Source of the DNA: Manis javanica
Taxonomy: Eukaryota; Chordata; Mammalia; Pholidota; Manidae
Assembly: GCF_040802235.1 (NCBI RefSeq)
Contig: NC_133158.1
Coordinates: 20,959,001 to 21,023,000, forward strand
Reading direction: 5' to 3'
DNA length: 64,000 nt
The position numbers were made by a program, and so were the translations under genes. Under the pieces are notes generated by a model. That model saw nothing but the letters and a program-made list of their open reading frames with translations. It made no database searches and had not been told where the DNA came from. Positions 55,321 through 64,000 of the stretch are shown here, one piece after another (the stretch's first letter is position 1; every line of letters starts with the position of its first letter).

Positions 55321-57635
55321 CATGACCTATCTGGTCTGTTAGATTTGTCTCCATTGAAAAGCAATACCATAAAAGATACACAAAAACATTATTAATTATC
55401 TTTCAGAATCAGGATATAAAGCACAGAAGGGCAGAGGGGATAATAATTATCAAAGACTAAAGATTAGTTATCACAAATGGGATGTAATAGCTCAGTTTGT
55501 ATTGTTAGCTCCAAATCATAAGAAAACTCAGATACCTGCTTTGTCCTTTAGAAAGAATACTATGAGAATTGCATTTATTGTAAAAATATCCTGACATCTT
55601 AATATCAGTAAATATGTAGATCATCAAAAAATTTTGTGAGCAGAAACAGATACGTTGTGAAAGTTTTATAATGATAAATATCTGAATAAATAGCAGATTC
55701 TAATTCCTTAAAGGATAGTTGGAATGTTTCAACCAGAGTAGCAAATAACTTTTGTTTCTATACTGGAGTATTTTATACTGGATATATTCTATACTGGAGA
55801 TGAATTGAGAAATGAGTTTTAATTTTTTTTTTACTTTTATCTGTGGAACTATTTTTTATCTCTTCAAAATTGTATTCTAGTTTATATCCACATAAAAATC
55901 TAAGTAAATATAAACTTTTAACCTGAAAATAAATTAAGTTTATAGAATGATACCTTTTGAGATAGTTGTTTTTCACCATAAACACATAATAAACATTTAC
56001 CCAATAAATGCAACTTTATCAGGTGTTGTATGTGCTGGTTGAAACAAGAATATTAAAGAGCTATTGACTGAGGAGAAATGTTCAATACCAATCTCAAGTT
56101 TGCCTCGTGGAGGAAAAAATGGTTCTCTTTGAAAAGCGAGAGAGATTTAATTAAACATAAAGTAAGGAAAAGGTTAGTTTCTATTAAAACTTTAAAGGTT
56201 AAGGAAGTGAGTAGAAAGAAGTCCATGACACCATTTTTTCAAATTCTCATTTCATTTGCATCATACAAAGCAGAGAAGTTATGCACCCCACTCCTCAGCC
56301 CCAAAGTGGATAAAGGAGGCATGTGTACAACATAAAAGAACATCTGTTAGTAGGTCTCTCGAAAAAAATGGGCAGGGTGAAAGCTTACTTCTTTCACAAT
56401 TAATTTAATAATGAAAGCTCTCTCTGAAGCCTAATGGCTCAACACAGAATAGCACAGAATGTCAAAGCATAAAGGGAATTCCCAATGTAAATTAATAGGT
56501 TGATGGTAATACGTAAATGCAATGCCAGGTCTTCTTTTCCTGATTGCTAATATAATTACAATACAGTAAGACAATCTGGGAACTCATCAAAGTAACAGAG
56601 TAAAAGGACAGGTCTGTTTATTATTGTATCAGTATGTGATACAGCAGTAAATTTGAGGATGAGGTCAAACTCAGTTTTTTGCTTGTGTTTTTGTTTTTTT
56701 GTTTTTAATTTCAATCATTATTCCACTGTGGAAATTGCTCTATTTCCAAAACTATGTTCCTAAAGAAAAGTACAGACTGTACTTTGAAATCACATGAAGT
56801 TATCCTATTAGCAATTGAATCTTTCCCCAAATTAGAAGAGGCTTAATTTAAACTTAGGTCCAAGGTAATTGGATTGATTACTTGCTAGTAACTAGACTAC
56901 ATTTCCTGGGATGGTCAGTGAATGTAATCTATGAATGTATTCCTCAATTCAGGATAATCAGGGAACATCTACAGACAATTTTCTGGTTTAAGATTATTTT
57001 TGTGCGTAATTTAAATGAGGCCTAAAGAGTCGTTCCAATTTCCTTAGCATGGTGATTATAACAAAGGTGATTTCATTTATAGAAATGTCCTTCTCATAAA
57101 TATTTTTTGTTATATATAAATCTCTCAAATAGAATAGTTAATAGATGCTCTTTGAAGATAATGGGAGGCTATAAGTAGAGGGAGTGAAAACATTATGTTT
57201 CTGCATATTGCAGTTATTCATAAATTGCTCAATGCCCCCCTTTTCAACTAAATTTAAACAAGAAAGAACCCATAAACTAAGTCATATTAAGCTATGAAGA
57301 CTATTATTGTATTGAAAGTTTTGTAATGCCCTTTCCAAGATTCAGACAAAGTCTAGAGGTGGAGATATTTTAATTTAAGCAAAGAGTCTCTAGATTGTGG
57401 TAGAAGAGAGACACATATTTGAATTGATGATTCCTTTCAAATCAAATACCATAAGTCAGTTTCTATCATTCATAAGTGAATATGCTGCTTTCACATTAAA
57501 GTGAAAGTGTGCAGTGGGTTCTGGCTCTGCATGATATTCCATAAGGGCACTGCACCCTGTCTCTTCCACTGAAAGCAGTTGTGAAACCTGATTCATTCAG
57601 CTGGTATAAATCAGTCATTTGAGGACTCTTGAAAG
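55321..57635. other. no gene or confident repeat
   Basis: AT-rich DNA. The 85-codon frame at 56078-56335 (Lys-rich) has no domain. Nothing else is recognised. Confidence 0.4.
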
Positions 57636-57639
57636 TAAA

Positions 57640-58075
57640 TGTGTTCACAAAAGGCAAAAGGTAGAAACACCCAAATTTCCATTAATGGATGAATGGATAA
57701 ACAAAATGGCCCATATACCTGCAATGGAATATTATTTAGCCTTACACAGGAAAGAAATTCTGACACATGCTGCAACATGGGTGAACCTTGAATATATTAT
57801 ACTAAGTGAAATTAGCCAGTCACAAAAAAACAAATATGGTATGATTCCATTTATATGAATTATCTAGAGTAATCAGTTTCATAGAAACAGAAAGTACAAT
57901 GGTGGTTACCAGGGGCTGAGAAGAGGAGAGAATGGTGAGTTATTATTTAATGGGTACAAAATTTTAGTTTTGCAAGATATAAAGTGTTCTGGAGATGAGA
58001 AGGGCTGATGATTTTACAACAATGTGTATGTACTTAATACTGTGGAACTGTACACTTACAATTGGTTATGATGGT
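57640..58075 (+). mobile_element. L1M 3' end (ORF2 terminus and 3' UTR)
   Basis: The translation at 57680-57850 still shows the L1 ORF2 end: FPLMDEWINKMAHIPAMEYY..., WVNLEYIILSEISQ... (partial). The 3' UTR follows: 'TACAATGGTGGTTACCAGGG', 'GCAAGATATAAAGTGTTCTG', 'GTGGAACTGTACACTTACAA'. It is an old, inactive copy. The 79-codon frame at 57619-57858 is this relic, not a gene. Confidence 0.88.
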
Positions 58076-58079
58076 ATTA

Positions 58080-58345
58080 TTGACTAAATTGGAACCCTGA
58101 AATATTTGTCTGTTGAGGTCCTGACCACGAGTAAGTTATAACAGGACATTTGTTGATAGGGCCTTTAAAGAGATAATTAAAGTGAAATGAGGGGCTCTAA
58201 TTCAATAGAGCAGGTGTCTATAAGAAAAGGAAGAGACATGGGGATTTACATGTGCATATACAGAGAAAAGGCCATGTGAGCTCACAAGCCAAGGAAAAGT
58301 CCAGGTGGAAAACCAAACCTGCTATCACCTGGATCATGGACTTCC
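58080..58345 (+). mobile_element. MaLR LTR fragment (MLT1/MST group)
   Basis: 'TTGAGGTCCTGACCACGAGT', 'GATAGGGCCTTTAAAGAGAT', 'AATTAAAGTGAAATGAGGGG', 'AGAAAAGGCCATGTGAGCTC', and 'GGATCATGGACTTCCA' follow a MaLR LTR in plus orientation. It is truncated before its usual 3' end. Confidence 0.75.
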
Positions 58346-58349
58346 AACC

Positions 58350-58740
58350 CCCTGTCCCATACCTGGATCAGCTGTTTTTTGTAGGAGCTCTGATTTCTTT
58401 TATTAGAGATGGTATGTAGAAACCAAGATCTAGATGCTAGGTGTGCTTTTCACTGCCAGGGCTTCAGCACTTCTGGGTGTTTTCAGCAAACAGACCTAGC
58501 AAGCAGAGAAGAGTATGGAACTTTTCCACTATAATTCTGGATTTGTTTGCTTTTCCTTTCATTGCTCAGTTTTTGCCTCATGTATTTTGAACCTGTTGTT
58601 AAGTGCACATTTAGTATGGTTATGTTTTCTTGGTAAATGGGCCCATTTATTATTGTATAATGTCCCTCTTTATCTCTGGTAATATTTTTGTTCTAAAGTC
58701 AACTTTGTCTAATATTAAAATAGTCACTCCAACTTTTTTT
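58350..58740 (-). mobile_element. L1M ORF2-region fragments
   Basis: 'TTAGAGATGGTATGTAGAAA', 'CCAAGATCTAGATGCTAGGT', and 'GTGCTTTTCACTGC' lie left of 'CTCATGTATTTTGAACCTGT', 'CTTGGTAAATGGGCCCATTT', 'ATAATGTCCCTCTTTATCTC', and 'CTAATATTAAAATAGTCACT'. Both are reversed L1 pieces. They are probably separate from the 3' piece that follows, because their order does not fit one element. Confidence 0.65.
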
Positions 58741-58744
58741 AAAC

Positions 58745-59880
58745 TTAGTTTTAAAAACAGCATTATTGAGATATAATTACTATATCTACAGCTCACTCAT
58801 TTGAAGTGCTTTTCAGTATTTCACAGACTTAAGAAGCTAATACCATAAACTGATGAAAGAGCACTGTTTCACCAAAACCCCATACCTGTTAGAGGTTAAT
58901 CCGAGTCCCCATAAATCCCCTTGCCTCATGTTTAATCAACTACTAATGTACTTTCTGTTTTTATAGATTTGCTTATTCTAGACATTTCATATTGATAAAA
59001 TTATACAAATTGTGGTCTTTGTGACTATCTCCTTTTAGTTAGCATAGTGTTTTCAAGGTTCATCTGTGATGTAGCCTGCATCAATACTCATTTATTTTCA
59101 TAGCTGAATATTTCATTAAGTGATATATTTGTTTCCTATGACTGATATAACAAATTATCACAAATTTAGTGGCTTGAAACAACATTAATTTGTTATCCTG
59201 CAGTTCTGTAGATTAGAGATACAGTTCTGTAGATTACTTCCTTGAGTAAAATCATGATGTTTGTACAACTGCACTCCTTTCTGGAGGCTGGGGGAAAACA
59301 CATTTTATTGTTTCTTCCATCTTCTAGAGACTTCCCACATTCCTTGACTTAAGGTCATTTTCCTCCTTCTTCAAAGGTAACAAAACTAGGTAGAATTATC
59401 ACATTAAATAACTACAACTGACCTTTCTGACTTGTTCTTCCAAGGTCCTTAACTTACTTCTGGAAAGTCTCTTTCACCATGTAAGGTGACATATTCACAG
59501 GTCCCAGGGATTTGGGCATGGTTGATTTGGGGGTCCTTGTTCTGCTTACATCATTTGGATATGCCTCATTGGTTATTTCATTTATGAGTTGATGGACATC
59601 TGGGTTGTTTTCTCTTTTTGGTTGTTATGAATAAACACTTGTAGACTTCATGTACATATGTTTTTATTTCTCTTTGGTATATACTTAGGAGTGGAACTGT
59701 TGGCTCATGTGGTAACTCTGTATTTAACTTCATGAGAGATTGCTAAACTATTTTCCAAAGTAGCTGCACCATTTTACAGTCTTGTGGCAACCTATGAAGG
59801 TTCCAATTTTTCTACGTTCTCACCAACACATATTTTCTGTCTTTTTTTATTATAGCTATCCTTATGTTTTCCTTTTTGTT
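58745..59880 (-). mobile_element. L1M 3' region, split by an LTR
   Basis: Reversed L1 ORF2/3' sequence at 58745-59126 ('ATTATTGAGATATAATTACT', 'TTATTCTAGACATTTCATAT', 'CAAGGTTCATCTGTGATGTA'). It continues at 59558-59880 ('GAGTTGATGGACATCTGGGT', 'TATACTTAGGAGTGGAACTG', 'TTTCCAAAGTAGCTGCACCA'). The two parts are collinear in the L1. The 430 bp between them are a MaLR LTR. Confidence 0.85.
59127..59555 (-). mobile_element. MaLR LTR nested in L1M
   Basis: 'TTTGTTTCCTATGACTGATA', 'ACAAATTATCACAAATTTAG', 'TGGCTTGAAACAACATTAAT', 'TCACCATGTAAGGTGACATA', 'CACAGGTCCCAGGGATTTGG', and 'CCTTGTTCTGCTTACATC' read as a reversed MLT1-type LTR. GATAT occurs at both edges (59122-59126 and 59558-59562), compatible with the 5-bp target duplication typical of this class. 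The L1 must be older than this LTR. Confidence 0.8.
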
Positions 59881-61100
59881 TCGTGTTTAGATGGTAAATT
59901 TACTCCATCATTTCACCTCTGACCCATGAATTTATATTCAAATGATTTTCTTGTGAACAGTACAAAATGTATCTTACATTATCTTTATCTGCATGTATGC
60001 CATAGTACTTTTTTTCTTTTTTCTTTGTTTATTCTAAAAAGTACAGTTCTCTTCTGCAAGGAGTTTTCTATACTGAAAAAAAAAAAGTGTGTCTGTTGAC
60101 GATCTAGTCTAATTCCTTTGATGTCACTGAGAAAAGCAGGTGTTGGAGAAGTGAAGGTTATCCACTGAGCTCCTGAGCCAAAACAGTCAGTGATCCACCT
60201 GTTGCTTGCTGATGTCCTCGGTCCCGTATGCAGAGAGAACGCTTTTCCTGCAATGCATCTTACATTATGTGCACATCTGGACAAAGTTGTCTCTAGACAT
60301 CATTAATTCAAATAGTTGTACACTCATTTTTTTCCTTGGGAAATACAGATCTGGATTTCCTTGCCATTGGGAATGCTCTTTTCTTGATGCTTCACAGACA
60401 TTTTCTCTATTTTTCTCTTTAAATTCTTGGTGAGCTGGATCTTGTTTCCCCTCCCTTCTCCTTGCTAAATCCACTTATTTGGTTTCAGCAGTTTCTTTGT
60501 ATAAATTCCTTAGGATATTCATTCTACTTCTGTCATCATGGTTTCTTGGCTGTCCTACAGTTTTGCCATGCAGTGATACCTTCAGAAATTTTCAACTTAA
60601 AATATCTCTTCTGATTCATATTACTTGAACCCTCCAATAAGTCATTTACTTATGTATTTTTTTAAAAACCTCTCTATGGTTCTCTTTTCTCCACGCTTTT
60701 CCAAATCAAGACTGCCTTGGTACCTATACATTTCAACATGTGTCTCCTCATATCTGTGTAATTACTATAGTGTTTTGCCACTGCTTTTACTTATTCCCTC
60801 AGCCTCATGCCCTTAGAAACTGGCAAATACCTAGATAAGAGAAGTGGTGAGCCAGGTCAGACTCAGTGCCTTTCCCTTGCCTTGAGCACTGTGGTCGCTC
60901 AAGCTGTAGATGCTTTGGTTGCACCCGAGCACCATCCAGAAGGTTGTTCTTGCTGGTGTTTTGGTTTCATCATTTTTATAGTGTTCCAGGCAGGATGGTT
61001 AGTCTAATAAAATCTGCTCCATCACAGCCAAAGGCAAAGATGTTGACCGCTTCCTACCAGCTGCCCTGCTAACACCTGGGTGTGAGTCCCCATCATGTCT
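59881..61100. other. no gene or confident repeat
   Basis: Open frames of 63-99 codons on both strands (59985-61072) overlap in conflicting frames. No domain, exon boundary or named repeat can be supported. Confidence 0.4.
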
Positions 61101-61104
61101 CACC

Positions 61105-61520
61105 TGAAATACAGCAGCAGCCTCACAACTGGCCACCCTGTATTAACCTTTGGCTTTTACAGTCTATTCTTAACAGAGCAGCCGAAGTGATAACCTCAAA
61201 AATGTAGGGTTCTGAGAGGTTTTTTCGCCATAGCACTTTTAATATTAACCTCTTTAATAATCTTTTGAAGGACCAAGCTTCTAAATATATGGAACATTTA
61301 ACAAATTTGCATGCCATCCCTACACTGGGACCCTACTGATAGTCTCTATATCATTTCAGTTTTATTATACATGCTGCTGAAGTGAGCTTTCATACGATAA
61401 TGTTCTTACGTGCTTATATCCATACTAAATTATGAGCCTTGTGAGGGTAGAAATAGTGTCATATTTATGTAATTATTTCCTAGCCTTGTACATTAAATAT
61501 TTTTGAATGAATTAATGAAG
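61105..61520 (+). repeat. L2 LINE fragment interrupted by U6 pseudogene
   Basis: The left piece, 61135-61215, has 'CCCTGTATTAACCTTTGGC', 'TTTTACAGTCTATTCTTAAC', 'AGAGCAGCCGAAGTGATAAC'. The right piece, 61425-61520, has 'AATTATGAGCCTTGTGAGGG', 'TTCCTAGCCTTGTACATTAA', 'ATATTTTTGAATGAATTAAT'. Both fit L2 in the right order, and between them sits a reversed U6-like sequence. It is also possible that the two pieces are separate L2 remnants. Confidence 0.6.
61283..61389 (-). pseudogene. U6 spliceosomal snRNA pseudogene
   Basis: The minus strand matches U6 snRNA along its whole 107-nt length with scattered substitutions. Its 5' end (61389 leftward) reads as a decayed GTGCTCGCTTCGGCAGC. It then passes through the region around the invariant ACAGAGA box, here decayed to 'ATATAGAGACTATCAG', and the 'GATGACACGCAAATT' part, here 'GGATGGCATGCAAATTTG'. 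The 3' end 'GTTCCATATATTT' survives. Mutation of the ACAGAGA and neighbouring catalytic bases makes it non-functional. No Pol III promoter was sought beyond the visible sequence. Copies of U6 made by LINE machinery are common in mammals. Confidence 0.88.
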
Positions 61521-62398
61521 CTTTATAGAATTTCAATGCTCACATATTACGCAGAGAGCTTGACCAGTGGTTCACATTACTTTGTGTTGGGGGAACACCT
61601 GAGAGTATTGATTTTACACTTGAAAGGTGACTGAACTGAATGAATTTTTTTCCCACAAGATGTTATTAGCCATTCAATTCCATCTGTTTTTGTCTACTAA
61701 TCCAACAATTATTGCCTTTTTTTCTCCCAAGTGATTTTCTTTTATTTTGTCTAATAATTATGTGATCGTTTCCCCTGAACTGGCTTGATACAATGTTCAT
61801 TTAATATTTTACTTAGTCCATTCTATATGATATGCTGTATTTTGATCAATAGAACATTCCATCTAACAGTAAGAGGATAGCTCTACCATTGTAGCAGAAA
61901 TAAATTTCACACCCAAATGAAGAGATATCAAGTTAATTGGTGTGTCATGGCATTATAATGCAAAACAACAAATTTATTGAAAGAATGAATTTAAAATTAT
62001 TAAATATGGCAGTATCTAACAAAGTCTTAAGAGCATTTAGTAAATGTTAAATTTCTTGTATCTTTGTTACTCTGATGTTTTAGTCTGCTGAAGGTTTGTC
62101 AGAAATAATTTAATTTATAGTTATAGCATGTTTTTTATGTTACCAAGGAAGGAAATACAATTTAGTTCAAAAATAAAAAACAGACAAAGCATAGACCCTT
62201 AATACTGATTCATTAGAAAAGACAAATGCAAACAGCCAATGACTTTTAATTATAAAGGAATAGATATTGAAAGCTTTCATATCATCTAAATATAAAATCT
62301 GTCTTTAATACCCTAGATGAAGTGGAGTAGATGATGTTTTTTAATTATAGGTATGGATTTTTATTTTTTTAACATGAAGGAAATTACTTTGAATTGTT
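61521..62398. other. no gene or confident repeat
   Basis: AT-rich DNA without recognisable features. Confidence 0.4.
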
Positions 62399-62399
62399 T

Positions 62400-62555
62400 T
62401 CCAGTTATTTTCCATTTCTCACACTTTTCCCCTGGCTTGGACTAAAATTCCTTGAGGGTAGGAATCATGTCTTATAGCTGTTTGGTACTTTCACAGCAGT
62501 GAAAAAGCATAGCATGCATCCATAGTAGGTGCTGATAAATGTTATCTGAAAACAT
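62400..62555 (+). repeat. L2 3' end
   Basis: 'GGACTAAAATTCCTTGAGGG', 'TAGGAATCATGTCTTATAGC', 'CATAGTAGGTGCTGATAAAT', and 'GTTATCTGAAA' match the L2 3' terminus. Confidence 0.75.
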
Positions 62556-62564
62556 GCTGCCACT

Positions 62565-62740
62565 CTGACAACATCTGTTCTGCTCTTGCCTGGACATCTC
62601 TTCCAGTGTGGCTCTATTGTTTCCATCAGTTTCTACTCAGATGTCACTTTGTCACAATGGCCTTTCTTCACCACATTATATAAAAGCTCAGTCACTTTCT
62701 CCCTGGTCCATTGCCCTGCATTATTTTTCTCCATTTAAGA
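62565..62740 (+). repeat. second L2 fragment
   Basis: 'TCTACTCAGATGTCACTTTG', 'TCACAATGGCCTTTCTTCAC', 'CACATTATATAAAAGCTCAG', and 'CCCTGCATTATTTTTCTCC' come from a more 5' part of L2 than the neighbouring 3' end. Two L2 copies are therefore adjacent in the same orientation. Confidence 0.65.
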
Positions 62741-62744
62741 AATA

Positions 62745-64000
62745 ATGATTTCTCTATGGACAAGAAAAAGAAAGTATGCAAGCAATCTTAACAAAGTTTT
62801 CAATATAAGTTTAATTGTTATTAAGACAGTAATATGTTTTTGTGAAAAATCAGAAGCTATATAAATTTTTAAAAATTATTTTGATCATGCAATGACATAA
62901 ATATGCTTAATATTTAAATTGAATATTTTCCAAGATTTTCTTTTTAAGTGTTCACTTGTCTTATTTTCTGCTTTTCATTCCTAAAATTTGAAACACAAAG
63001 CATGTATCATGTAATTTTTAATTTAAATTGCAAAGCAATATAATATAGCATCAATTTTAACTATTTGGAGATGGAAAAAACTGGAAAGCTATGGGATGTG
63101 AACAAAGAATTTGAAATGATATATTAACTCAATTATCAGTATACAAACTTTGTTTCTACAAAATAGTAAATATAGCATCAAATTTTTCGATATTATATTA
63201 TTAAGAGAATTAGAAATAGTAAGTTTTTAATTGATACTGATGCTTAGATGCATCTATTTTAATTTTATATTCAGTTTACTAAATCATGATGAAACATTTT
63301 AAACAAAATTGACTTTTATCATGGTTTTGCTTCTTTCTTCCATAGGTAAGGATTACATAATTTCAATTTCAAAAATTCATAGAATAAAATTACCTGGCAT
63401 AAGTTAGTAACCTTGCAGTCAACAGAGATACAGAAGCGAAAAGATTCTCTGGCATGTTTAATCAGCAAAACTGGGCATAGTAACATTCTGATTAAAATAT
63501 TATTTCTTTTTTGTCACTGATCTTAGAAGATTCAGTTTATGCCAATTTGGAAATGAAAATGTAAGAGAATAGTATTGATGGTGTTTTGACGCTATGGCAC
63601 CTAAAGACACTTTCAGATTTCCCTAACTGAACTCCTTTTTTTGTCTAATACTATTCTGAGTATCTAATATTGATGCCAGCCCCTATTTTACAGAGTTGTT
63701 ATGGAGACTAGAAATATATACTAGTCAAGAATTAAGCACAATACACTTAGTAGATCACTCAGCACACAGGAACTTATTATCTTATGCATTCATTTCCAAG
63801 TTAAGTTTTACTGTTTGCTCTATCACTAAGAAAAATTTGACTGTTTTTAAAAAATATGTCTCACCAACTCAAGTTCTCAGAATGACTTATTCTTTAGAGG
63901 AAAGTAGAACTGCCTTTTGTGGCCTTGATTTTCTAACTTGCTATGTGATGTAGATTGCTCTTCATCTATTTTCCTTTCCTGTGAAAGAGAAATATTATCT
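62745..64000. other. no gene or confident repeat
   Basis: Very AT-rich, unique-looking. The 85-codon frame at 63696-63953 has no domain. The window ends here without a feature. Confidence 0.4.

Noticed and set aside
57619-57858. 79-codon open frame
   Set aside because: It is a remnant of an old L1 ORF2 end.
1-64000. An undescribed multi-gene biological system
   Set aside because: No intact protein-coding gene cluster is present. The noteworthy signals are a promoter-like island, repeat biology and local duplications.

Overview
This is a vertebrate, almost certainly placental-mammal, nuclear window. It is AT-rich and dominated by ancient interspersed repeats (MIR, L2, MER5-type hAT MITEs, MaLR LTRs, L1M). 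It carries (CA)n and (TA)n microsatellites and one classic CpG island. No intact protein-coding gene can be supported. The open reading frames are short, lack recognisable domains, or are L1 remnants. No Alu, B1/B2, carnivore SINEC, ruminant BovA or obvious equine ERE copy was noticed. The youngest L1 (33815-36108) has a non-primate 3' end. This points, weakly, to a lineage poor in tRNA-derived SINEs, such as a xenarthran, pteropodid bat or pangolin.

Layout. Positions 1-1560 are non-repetitive flank. Positions 1560-2160 form a GC-box-rich CpG island with candidate splice donors on both strands (minus at 1671/1670, plus at 2144/2145). It could therefore be a promoter, possibly bidirectional, with untranslated first exons; the remaining 62 kb would then be a first intron or intergenic DNA. 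Positions 2206-2772 hold a 79-bp-arm inverted duplication. Positions 5.3-9.1 kb are a cluster of MIR, L2, MER5 and MaLR repeats. Positions 13.4-16.7 kb hold more old repeats, an exact 36-bp tandem duplication, and a 215-bp segment copied from an LTR-like element into an L2 797 bp away. Positions 21-29 kb hold L2, MIR, LTR and L1 remnants. Positions 31.0-31.6 kb hold a strong inverted repeat with a 69-bp perfect core. Positions 33.8-36.1 kb are a 5'-truncated L1.

Positions 39.1-40.3 kb are an old repeat interrupted by a polyadenylated insertion with a 16-bp target-site duplication. That insertion looks like an L1-mobilised copy of an LTR-retroelement transcript. Positions 43.1-43.8 kb are an L1M 3' UTR. 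Positions 57.6-59.9 kb are nested L1M and MaLR pieces. Positions 61.28-61.39 kb are a minus-strand U6 snRNA pseudogene lying inside an L2.

No set of genes works together here. The interest lies in the possible promoter and in a series of local duplications (inverted, tandem and templated) and retroposition events whose boundaries are readable. I found no evidence of a novel multi-gene system. Repeat family names are assigned from memory of consensus sequences; a RepeatMasker/Dfam run would settle them.
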